From the NCBI GenBank assembly GCA_016735355.1, contig JAERRQ010000231.1, forward strand, positions 1-21,883: a stretch of DNA of 21,883 nucleotides, read 5' to 3'. This document shows, piece by piece, positions 15,440 through 21,883 of the stretch. This DNA comes from Desulfobacterales bacterium. Its GTDB lineage: Bacteria; Desulfobacterota; Desulfobacteria; Desulfobacterales; BuS5. Every line of letters starts with the position of its first letter. The first letter of the stretch is position 1. A model generated the notes under the pieces. It saw only the letters and a list, made by a program, of their open reading frames with translations. It was not told where the DNA came from and did no database searches. The translations under genes and the position numbers were made by a program.

Positions 15440-16525
15440 TTAGTTTTTCTTTCCCCTATTCTCTCTGTTGACAGGCAAATTAATTATATTAGATTTTTGT
15501 TCGGATCCTTTATTTTTTGTTTTTTTTACATTATATAGATCCTCGTCAGCGTGTCTTAAAAGAATGTCCGGCGATTTTATCGCTTTGTTCAATGTGGATG
15601 AGACTCCGAAACTAATAGAAACAGGTATGGATGATTTTTCAGTATTTAAAGGATGCTCAAGGCAATAAAGTTTAATACGATTAATGAGTTTTCTTGCATC
15701 GTTTTCATCGGTTTCGGGAAGGATCGCTACAAATTCATCTCCCGCAAATCTGGTTATTATATCGGATTCCCTGCTCTTGTATGACAATATATCGGCAACA
15801 TATTTTATCATAGCATCACCTGCATCATGACCATGCAAGTCATTGGTGCGCTTAAGGTTATCGATATCAAAAAAAATAACAGATAAAGGGCTTCCATATC
15901 TCTCTGACCTCTTAAATTCTCTTTTGATTACAGCATTCATTACCCTTCGGTTTAAAAGTCCGGTGAGGGGATCATGATAGGCCATTATTTTTAATTTTTC
16001 GTGTGCGGTGACGTTTGATAAACAGAGAGAAATTTTTACGGCAAGATGCTCAAGAAGAGCAGTGTCTATGCCGGGTTGAAAACGTATAGGTGAGGAGTCA
16101 GCCTGGTTTAGACTGCCTATGATTTCTCCGTCAATCGATATGGGCGCAATGGCTATAGAGCCTATAAGATGTTTTCTTTTTATGGGTATAAGGTCGTAAA
16201 AAAGTTTTAAATCTTTGTTTGCCAGCAGAGGAGTTTTGTTATTATCAACAAGTTTCTGAAAAGATGCTCGATCAATAATATTTATATTTTTTCTTAATAT
16301 TTTTGATAATTCCATCTGGCGAACAAAACTTGTCACTTCGCTTGTTTTGATTAAGGAAATCCATACATACGGTACATTGAATATATCTTTGATTTCTGTT
16401 AAAAGAACCTCGAAAAAATCTTTAAAATTCAAAACTTTTAAAATTTTGGTCTCAACCCGATAAAATTTTTTGGCAATCTCTTCATTTTCTTTTAAACGTT
16501 CGATAATCGTTTCTATGTTGTCCAT
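15440..16525 (-). CDS. GAF-like domain diguanylate cyclase (GGDEF)
   Basis: This probably makes cyclic di-GMP from two GTP. From the ATG at 16525, with AAGG about seven bases upstream, it has 361 residues; a TTG at 16540 would add five. Residues ~10-170 form a GAF/DUF484-like sensor region without membrane segments, so it is probably cytosolic. The GGDEF domain follows: DPLTGLLNRR, FFDIDNLKRTND, the active-site loop AGDEF (261-265, Ala replacing the first Gly, usually tolerated) and, five residues before it, RESD (252-255), a match to the RxxD product-inhibition site. The signal sensed is not evident. It lies 208 bases downstream of sdhB on the same strand, with no clear promoter of its own. 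Confidence 0.9.
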   Translation of the reverse strand: MDNIETIIERLKENEEIAKKFYRVETKILKVLNFKDFFEVLLTEIKDIFNVPYVWISLIKTSEVTSFVRQMELSKILRKNINIIDRASFQKLVDNNKTPLLANKDLKLFYDLIPIKRKHLIGSIAIAPISIDGEIIGSLNQADSSPIRFQPGIDTALLEHLAVKISLCLSNVTAHEKLKIMAYHDPLTGLLNRRVMNAVIKREFKRSERYGSPLSVIFFDIDNLKRTNDLHGHDAGDAMIKYVADILSYKSRESDIITRFAGDEFVAILPETDENDARKLINRIKLYCLEHPLNTEKSSIPVSISFGVSSTLNKAIKSPDILLRHADEDLYNVKKTKNKGSEQKSNIINLPVNRENRGKKN

Positions 16526-16733
16526 TGTCTGCCTTATCAAATGGGGCCGTCAGTAAAAACCATTTTTTAATTTGTAATTTTTTGTATGAACATAAGGCAT
16601 TCAGCCCCTGAATTTTGCAAGACTGCCACAGAAGGCAAACTTTTACTTTTAAAGTTTATAGCTTTGCAGCCATGAGGGAATTTTGTATCCCATGTGACAT
16701 AATAGTGTTGGCACTTATAACAGTTAATAGCCA

Positions 16734-17498
16734 TTATTGTACGGTCGAAATAAAACTTGCCTTTAAATATTCACGGTTCATACGCGCTATATTAGTTATA
16801 GAGATTTCTTTGGGGCATTCTGCTTCGCATTCTCTTTCATTGGTGCAGTTGCCGAAGCCGAGTTTGTCCATAACTCTGGTCATGGCAATGGCGCGTCGCG
16901 CTGCTTCCGGCTTGCCTTGGGGCAGTAATGCCAGTTGAGATATCTTGGCGCTTGTAAAAAGCATTGCTGATGCATTGGGGCATGCTGCGACACATGCACC
17001 GCAGCCTATGCATGCCGCTGCATCCATAGCAAGTTCGGCAGTTTCCTGGGGAACGAGGATAGAGTTGGCATCCTGCGCTCCTCCTGTGTTGACTGAAATA
17101 TAACCGCCTGCCTGGATGATTTTATCCAGAGCGCTTCGGTCTACAACCAGATCTTTTATCACCTTAAAAGCCTTGGCTCGCCATGGCTCAATAACTATTA
17201 TATCATTATCCGAAAATTGTCTCATGTGCAGCTGGCATAATGTTGTTCCTTTTTCAGGCCCATGCGCGCGGCCGTTTATAACAGCACCACACATTCCGCA
17301 AATGCCTTCCCGGCAGTCATTATCAAATGCTATCGGCTCTTTGCCTTCAAGGGTTATTTTTTCATTTACAACGTCAATCATCTCCAAAAAAGACATATCC
17401 GTGGAAATATTCTTTGCATCATAAGTTTCAAGCCTGCCTTTTAAGTCAGGCCCTTGTTGACGCCATACTTTTAGCGTTAAATTTATAGCCTTTGTCAC
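16734..17498 (-). CDS. sdhB: Succinate dehydrogenase/fumarate reductase iron-sulfur subunit
   Basis: This subunit passes electrons between the flavoprotein and the membrane cytochrome. The 254 residues hold all three clusters: C62, C67, C70 and C88 for [2Fe-2S] ([10 protein letters not shown]); C163, C166 and C169 with C228 for [4Fe-4S] ([12 protein letters not shown]); and C173, C218 and C224 for [3Fe-4S]. Its start overlaps the sdhA stop by four bases, so the two are coupled. The length and sequence style fit the type B (Wolinella/Bacillus-like) complexes. Direction in vivo, succinate oxidation or fumarate reduction, cannot be told from this subunit. Confidence 0.96.
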   Translation of the reverse strand: MTKAINLTLKVWRQQGPDLKGRLETYDAKNISTDMSFLEMIDVVNEKITLEGKEPIAFDNDCREGICGMCGAVINGRAHGPEKGTTLCQLHMRQFSDNDIIVIEPWRAKAFKVIKDLVVDRSALDKIIQAGGYISVNTGGAQDANSILVPQETAELAMDAAACIGCGACVAACPNASAMLFTSAKISQLALLPQGKPEAARRAIAMTRVMDKLGFGNCTNERECEAECPKEISITNIARMNREYLKASFISTVQ

Positions 17499-19408
17499 TT
17501 GTAGCTCCTTTGTGTCAATTCGACGTTTTTAAAAACCAGTGGTTCTTTATGCATTTCGGGATCCTTATCATCACCTTTGAATTCCCAGGCTGATACATGA
17601 CAGAAGTTTTCATCATCGCGCAAAGCTTCATTTTCATCTGTCTGGAAGGCCTCATTAAAATGGCCTCCGCATGATTCCTTACGTTCAAGGGCGTCTTCTA
17701 TCATTACCTGGCTGAATTCCAGAAAATCCGCCACACGTCCGGCACGCTCAAGTGATTGATTAAAGTCTTTCTCTCGTCCCGGGACAGTAACATTCTGCCA
17801 GAATTCTTCCTGCAGACCTTTGATATGCTCTTTAGCTTTTTTCAAACCCTCTTCATTTCTTGACATGCCGCAATGTTCCCAAAGAGTCAGCCCGAGTTCC
17901 CTGTGAAAATCATCTACCGTTCGTTTTCCCTTGATTGAAAGGAGGTTGTTCATACGTGCCTTGACCATTTTGACAGCATCTTTAAAAGCAGGATGATCTG
18001 TTGTAATATCCTTTCTGGATGTACCCGCAAGATAGCCGCCAATTGTATAGGGTATAATAAAATAACCGTCTGCAAGCCCCTGCATTAAGGCGCTGGCTCC
18101 TAGACGATTTGCTCCGTGATCTGAAAAATTGGCTTCGCCAAGAACAAACAATCCTTCAAGATTACTCATAAGATTATAATCTACCCATAGGCCACCCATG
18201 GTATAGTGGATCGCAGGATATATCATCATTGGTGTTTCATACGGATTCTCTGCTGTAATTTTTTCATACATCTGAAAAAGATTTCCGTATTTTTTTTCTA
18301 TTATATCCCGCCCATCACGTTCAATGGCTTCCGCAAAATCAAGATAAACTGCCAGCCCGGTTTCACCAACACCTTTACCAATGTCGCACTGTTCCTTTGC
18401 TCTGCGTGAGGCAACATCACGGGGAACCAGGTTGCCGAAGCTCGGGTATTGATTTTCAAGGTAATACTCCCTTTCCGATTCCGGAATCTGGTTTGCAGGC
18501 CGTTTGTCTCCCGGGTTTTTAGGTACCCATACACGTCCGTCGTTTCTTAAGCTTTCGCTCATGAGAGTCAGTTTCGACTGAAATGTTCCATGAACCGGGA
18601 TGCATGTTGGATGAATTTGAGTGAAACAGGGGTTTGCAAAAAACGCACCCTTTTTATATGCCCTGAAAGAAGCGGTAACATTGCTTGCCATAGCATTTGT
18701 AGAGAGGAAAAAAACATTTGCGTATCCGCCTGTGCAAAGAACAACAGCATCTGCGTCGTGTGACTCAATCTCTCCGGTTATCAGATTTCTAACTATTATT
18801 CCCCGGGCCTGATCATTTATCACCACCAGGTCGAGCATCTCCCTTCGGGTAAACATTTCGACCTTTCCTGCATTGATCTGCCTTGACAGGGCGCTGTAAG
18901 CGCCAAGAAGAAGCTGCTGACCGGTCTGGCCTCTTGCATAAAAAGTTCTGGAAACCTGGGCGCCTCCGAAAGACCGGTTTGCAAGGAGACCGCCGTATTC
19001 TCTTGCAAAGGGTACTCCCTGAGCCACACACTGATCTATTATATCTACGCTTGCCTGGGCGAGCCTGTAAACATTGGATTCCCTGGCTCTGAAATCACCC
19101 CCTTTTATGGTGTCATAAAACAGATGCTGGATACTGTCCCCGTCATTGGGATAGTTTTTGGCTCCATTTATACCACCCTGGGCAGCGATACTGTGTGCAC
19201 GTCTTGGGCTGTCCTGAATGCAGAATGTTTTTACATAATATCCGAGTTCGGCAAGTGATGCGGAAGCGGCGCCACCTGCAAGGCCGGTTCCAACCACAAT
19301 AATGTTAAATTTTCTTTTATTGGCTGGATTGACCAATTTTAACTCACAACGGTGTTTATCCCATTGTTCTGAAAGCGGCCCACCTGGAACCTTACTATCG
19401 AGTTGCAT
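17495..19408 (-). CDS. sdhA: Succinate dehydrogenase/fumarate reductase flavoprotein subunit
   Basis: The catalytic subunit interconverts succinate and fumarate at FAD. I start it at the ATG (19408, [10 protein letters not shown], 637 residues), which has AAAGGA seven bases upstream; a TTG five codons earlier is possible. The dinucleotide-binding fold has [12 protein letters not shown] (about 38-49), and H72 in the [15 protein letters not shown] motif is the expected covalent FAD site. Active-site landmarks are [25 protein letters not shown] and [11 protein letters not shown] conserved FAD-binding segment with [20 protein letters not shown] lies near residue 435. It is the middle gene of sdhCAB. 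Confidence 0.97.
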   Translation of the reverse strand: MQLDSKVPGGPLSEQWDKHRCELKLVNPANKRKFNIIVVGTGLAGGAASASLAELGYYVKTFCIQDSPRRAHSIAAQGGINGAKNYPNDGDSIQHLFYDTIKGGDFRARESNVYRLAQASVDIIDQCVAQGVPFAREYGGLLANRSFGGAQVSRTFYARGQTGQQLLLGAYSALSRQINAGKVEMFTRREMLDLVVINDQARGIIVRNLITGEIESHDADAVVLCTGGYANVFFLSTNAMASNVTASFRAYKKGAFFANPCFTQIHPTCIPVHGTFQSKLTLMSESLRNDGRVWVPKNPGDKRPANQIPESEREYYLENQYPSFGNLVPRDVASRRAKEQCDIGKGVGETGLAVYLDFAEAIERDGRDIIEKKYGNLFQMYEKITAENPYETPMMIYPAIHYTMGGLWVDYNLMSNLEGLFVLGEANFSDHGANRLGASALMQGLADGYFIIPYTIGGYLAGTSRKDITTDHPAFKDAVKMVKARMNNLLSIKGKRTVDDFHRELGLTLWEHCGMSRNEEGLKKAKEHIKGLQEEFWQNVTVPGREKDFNQSLERAGRVADFLEFSQVMIEDALERKESCGGHFNEAFQTDENEALRDDENFCHVSAWEFKGDDKDPEMHKEPLVFKNVELTQRSYK

Positions 19409-19488
19409 AACAAATCCTTTCAAGTTTCCATACGGAAATGTCTATTTTTTTTTATTTTTATGTCAGACTTAAATCCGGATGAATATTT

Positions 19489-20130
19489 CTAAACAATAAA
19501 CGCTATGAATATAGGTATAAAACCAAAACCTATTCCGATAATCAGACTGAACAGAATTCCTATGTTTTTTATTGTGGGCATATATTTAGGATGGTTGGCT
19601 CCTAATGTCTGGAACAGGCTCCAGAACCCGTGGCTTATGTGTACTGCTGCTATAATAACCGCAACGAGATAAATAGTAGCTAACCCGATTTGCGACAAGG
19701 AATTGGATACAATTTGATAAACAGTCTGATTGGTATGATCGACAAAATGAAAGTCAAACAGATGAAAAATAATAAACAGCATAAGAATAAAACCGGTATA
19801 CGGCATAGTAGCCGACCCCAGGGTACGCCCTCCGGCATTCTTGTTAACCTTGTATCTTACAGGTCTTGATATGAGATTTTGAAAAAAAAGAATTGAACCT
19901 GTAAGGATATGAATTATTGCCAGTAATAATAGCCCCCATTCGAACAGTGTAATAACAGGTCCTAAAGAATGAAGATGTTCAACATAGGCGTTGAAGAGAT
20001 CCTGACCACCATAAAGAGTAAGATTACCTATAAGGTGTACAGTAAGGAAGCCGCAGAAACTCAAGCCTGTAAGTGCCATTAATATTTTTTTGCCTATGGA
20101 AGTTGTAAATGTTTTTGTTAGCCAGTACAT
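19489..20130 (-). CDS. sdhC: Succinate dehydrogenase/fumarate reductase cytochrome b subunit
   Basis: This is the membrane anchor that exchanges electrons with quinone. The 213 residues contain five hydrophobic segments. H32, H74, H123 and H164 fall in helices at spacings that match the four haem ligands of the dihaem Wolinella FrdC (H44, H93, H143, H182). There is no SdhD, as expected for this single-subunit dihaem type. The residue two before H164 is Ala, where Wolinella has Glu C180. It is the first gene of the operon and is followed by sdhA after 80 bases. Confidence 0.94.
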   Translation of the reverse strand: MYWLTKTFTTSIGKKILMALTGLSFCGFLTVHLIGNLTLYGGQDLFNAYVEHLHSLGPVITLFEWGLLLLAIIHILTGSILFFQNLISRPVRYKVNKNAGGRTLGSATMPYTGFILMLFIIFHLFDFHFVDHTNQTVYQIVSNSLSQIGLATIYLVAVIIAAVHISHGFWSLFQTLGANHPKYMPTIKNIGILFSLIIGIGFGFIPIFIAFIV

Positions 20131-20171
20131 TATTTTCCCCGCTATTTTTTATGGTTATAAAGTTCATGCGA

Positions 20172-20200
20172 GTTTTAAAAATTTATTGTTTACTTGTCAA
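20172..20200 (-). promoter_or_regulatory. Candidate sigma-70 promoter for sdhCAB
   Basis: On the minus strand TTGACA (20200-20195) is followed after 17 bases by TAAAAC (20177-20172), a 4/6 match to the -10 consensus. It lies about 40 bases before the sdhC ATG in the divergent intergenic region. The call rests on pattern alone. Confidence 0.4.
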
Positions 20201-20325
20201 TATAATTTAAGGGTAAATGTAATAAAGGGTTTTGATGTCATCCATGCTTCGGGCTAAATTATACAAAAAATTTTTGCGGTTTGGGCATCTTTCATTTATC
20301 GTGACACTTTTGAAACAACAATGGG

Positions 20326-20365
20326 ACACAGATGCACACAGATAAACACAGATAAACACAGATAA
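20326..20365 (+). repeat. 4 x 10-bp tandem repeat (ACACAGATAA)
   Basis: The unit ACACAGATAA occurs three times in a row (20336-20365), preceded by one variant ACACAGATGC (20326-20335). It lies in the 368-base region between the divergent sdhC and beta-helix genes, just before the candidate plus-strand promoter. Apart from this repeat and the two candidate promoters I see nothing else in that region. Whether it is a protein-binding array or a dispersed repeat cannot be told from here. Confidence 0.85.
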
Positions 20366-20375
20366 GTTTATTTTT

Positions 20376-20403
20376 TTGACAAAAAGTGTAAACTACTTTT
20401 AAA
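20376..20403 (+). promoter_or_regulatory. Candidate sigma-70 promoter for the beta-helix gene
   Basis: A consensus TTGACA (20376-20381) is followed after 16 bases by TTTAAA (20398-20403), a 4/6 match to the -10 box. Transcription would start about 85-90 bases before the ATG at 20499. It begins 10 bases after the tandem repeat. Confidence 0.4.
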
Positions 20404-20498
20404 GTGATATTAAGGATACCATTTTTTTGTAGCTTTTTTGTATTGCACCCGGTAGAATTTTATTTTTTTTGAAAAATATTTTTTTGAGAGGATATACC

Positions 20499-21686
20499 AT
20501 GCCCGAACAGCATGCCAGGGGTCGTATAAGTGAACTGGTAAATAATTTAATAAAAAAAGGCGTAACAATATCCAATCCCGAAACTGTAGATATCGGCGAA
20601 GAGGTTGATATAAGCAGAATTTCAGGCAGCGGGGTTGTTATCTATTCCGGGTGTAAGATTTTTGGAAGCTCAACGCTTATTTTACGAAATTCAAAAATTG
20701 GGTTTGAAGGACCTGTAACTCTTGATAATTGTTTTATAGGCCCGGAAGTTGAACTGAAAGGAGGGTTTTTTCAGCAAGTGGTTTTTTTAAAAAAATCTTC
20801 CATGGGATCCGGCGCCCATGTGCGAGAAGGGACTATTCTTGAAGAGGAGGCATGCGCAGCCCATACGGTGGGGTTAAAACAGACGATTCTTTTTCCATTT
20901 GTAACTCTGGGCAGTCTTATTAATTTTTGTGATTGTTTTATGTCAGGCGGAACCAGCAGAAAGGATCATAGCGAGGTAGGGAGCTCCTATATTCATTTTA
21001 ATTATACCCCCGAACAGGATAAGGCCACCCCTTCTCTTATTGGTGATGTACCGAAAGGAGTCATGCTGGATCAGCGGCCTGTATTTCTCGGCGGACAGGG
21101 AGGGCTTGTGGGGCCGTGTCGCCTGGCATTCGGGACTGTGACTGCTGCAGGGTCGATATGCCGAAAAGACGAAACCAGGGAGAATAGACTGATTATCCAG
21201 GGCCCGGTTAAAAGCGGTAATATTCCATTTTCACCCGGCCGATATCAGAACAGAAAAAAAATTTTACAGAATAATATTATATATATTGCAAATCTTATTG
21301 CCTTAAGGGAGTGGTATCTGCATGTACGTTCAATGTGTATTTCAGATGATTTTCCGGAAGCCCTTTTATCGGGGCTAAATGAGAATATCGGCCTGGCGCT
21401 GGATGAAAGGGTGAAAAGATTAAAAGAGGTCTGTCTTAAGATTCCTGAATCCGATCTTTATACTTCATGGCCGAAGATTGAGGGATTACTTGATAATGAG
21501 AAATACCACAAAGGGGATACGGGGTTGAGAGATGATTTCCTCGAGAGGATTCATTCTATTATATTGCAGACAGGTAAGGATTACATATCTGTGATAAAAA
21601 ATATCGGTGCTGTTGATAGAGCAAAAGCGACAGCCTGGCTTCAGGGGATTGTTGATAATATAACATTCAAAATAAATGAATTATAA
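20499..21686 (+). CDS. Left-handed beta-helix protein, GlmU C-terminal-like
   Basis: The protein has 395 residues from the ATG at 20499, which follows GAGAGGA by about seven bases; an upstream TTG at 20469 lacks support. Residues ~25-240 read as imperfect hexapeptide repeats of a left-handed beta-helix (for example VVIYSGCKIFGSSTLILRNS, shown as a landmark), with conserved-looking blocks TLGSLINFCDC, GGTSRKDHSEVGSSYIHFNY and FLGGQGGLVGP. The last ~150 residues look helical. I recall similar proteins annotated as UDP-N-acetylglucosamine pyrophosphorylase or GlmU-like in deltaproteobacteria. However, the uridylyltransferase nucleotide-binding N-terminus of GlmU is absent, so that reaction is unlikely. 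An acyl- or acetyltransferase-like role is possible but unproven. It is followed closely by the UbiB-like gene. Confidence 0.85.
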   Translation: MPEQHARGRISELVNNLIKKGVTISNPETVDIGEEVDISRISGSGVVIYSGCKIFGSSTLILRNSKIGFEGPVTLDNCFIGPEVELKGGFFQQVVFLKKSSMGSGAHVREGTILEEEACAAHTVGLKQTILFPFVTLGSLINFCDCFMSGGTSRKDHSEVGSSYIHFNYTPEQDKATPSLIGDVPKGVMLDQRPVFLGGQGGLVGPCRLAFGTVTAAGSICRKDETRENRLIIQGPVKSGNIPFSPGRYQNRKKILQNNIIYIANLIALREWYLHVRSMCISDDFPEALLSGLNENIGLALDERVKRLKEVCLKIPESDLYTSWPKIEGLLDNEKYHKGDTGLRDDFLERIHSIILQTGKDYISVIKNIGAVDRAKATAWLQGIVDNITFKINEL

Positions 21687-21731
21687 ATATAGCTTTTCAG
21701 AAACGATACGGATAAACGGAGAAGGATTTCT

Positions 21732-21883
21732 ATGGGTTTTAAAATAGGCCGAATCGGGCGGACCTACAGGCATATGCAGCGATACCGTCAAATTGTGACA
21801 GTGCTGATAAAATACGGTTTCGGAGATCTGGTGGATGTTCTGAAGATCGAGCAATATCTGGAGATCGGCTTAAAGATTGTCTC
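21732..21883 (+). CDS. UbiB/AarF-family (ABC1) atypical kinase, N-terminus (partial)
   Basis: The ATG at 21732 follows GGAGAAGGA by about seven bases and opens a frame that runs to the window end (50 codons). The residues GRTYRHMQRYRQIVTVLIKYG and GFGDLVDVLKIEQYL resemble the N-terminal helices of UbiB/AarF proteins, atypical kinases tied to quinone synthesis and lipid homeostasis. The kinase motifs lie outside the window, so this rests on a short stretch. It starts 45 bases after the beta-helix gene on the same strand, probably one operon. Confidence 0.75.
   Translation, partial: MGFKIGRIGRTYRHMQRYRQIVTVLIKYGFGDLVDVLKIEQYLEIGLKIV

Noticed and set aside
16637..16657. AAACTTT/AAAGTTT hairpin after sdhB as an sdhCAB terminator
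   Set aside because: The stem is only 7 bp and almost all A-T, with no clear U-run on the minus strand.
18813..19092. Several 60-72-codon frames opposite or out of phase within sdhA
   Set aside because: They are shadows of a highly conserved catalytic gene, with compositions that reflect its codons and no independent signals.

Overview
The window carries a complete bacterial S10-spc-alpha ribosomal protein supercluster on the plus strand. It opens with the 3' end of an EF-Tu gene and closes with rplQ at 15095. After that come a convergent, repeat-filled spacer, then a minus-strand block with a GAF-GGDEF diguanylate cyclase and a succinate dehydrogenase/fumarate reductase operon (sdhC-sdhA-sdhB). 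The plus strand resumes with a left-handed beta-helix protein and the start of a UbiB/AarF-family gene. The DNA is AT-rich by eye. The Wolinella-type dihaem SdhCAB, the zinc-ribbon versions of S14, S4, L36 and L24, and the repeat-rich spacers fit a Desulfobacterota (probably Desulfobacterales) sulfate reducer or relative. That assignment is inference from gene content; I could run no search.

Layout. 1-157: tuf 3' end. 194-15095: rpsJ rplC rplD rplW rplB rpsS rplV rpsC rplP rpmC rpsQ rplN rplX rplE rpsN rpsH rplF rplR rpsE rpmD rplO secY infA rpmJ rpsM rpsK rpsD rpoA rplQ, closed by a textbook intrinsic terminator at 15115-15148. The order is canonical, except that adk and map, often found between secY and infA, are absent. 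Five genes (rpsC, rpsN, rpsE, rpsM, rpsD), all for the small subunit, start with TTG behind strong Shine-Dalgarno sites. 15149-15439: non-coding spacer holding REP-like palindromes and a 217-bp element with 38-bp terminal inverted repeats and a 6-bp flanking duplication. 15440-16525 (-): GAF-GGDEF protein. 16734-20130 (-): sdhB, sdhA, sdhC, transcribed C-A-B. 20131-20498: divergent promoter region with a 4 x 10-bp tandem repeat. 20499-21686: beta-helix protein. 21732 to the end: UbiB-like kinase N-terminus.

The least expected feature is inside the ribosomal operon. Three diverged copies of one ~120-bp element with terminal inverted repeats (TATAGATTG...CAATCTATA) sit in the spacers rplC-rplD, rplX-rplE and rplR-rpsE, the last one inverted. 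Copy 3 is flanked by a near-perfect 10-bp direct repeat, and copy 2 supplies the rplX stop codon. This looks like a MITE-type family that has colonised the spacers of an essential, highly transcribed operon without breaking any gene. Separate hairpins occur ahead of rplD (with a U-tract, terminator-like), rplV and rpsN and may be RNA control or processing sites.

Functionally, the plus-strand block makes about half of the ribosomal proteins plus IF1, the SecY translocon channel and RNA polymerase alpha. The SDH block links succinate/fumarate interconversion to the quinone pool. I found no tRNA, rRNA, CRISPR array or wholly unknown multigene system; the novelty here lies in the non-coding elements.
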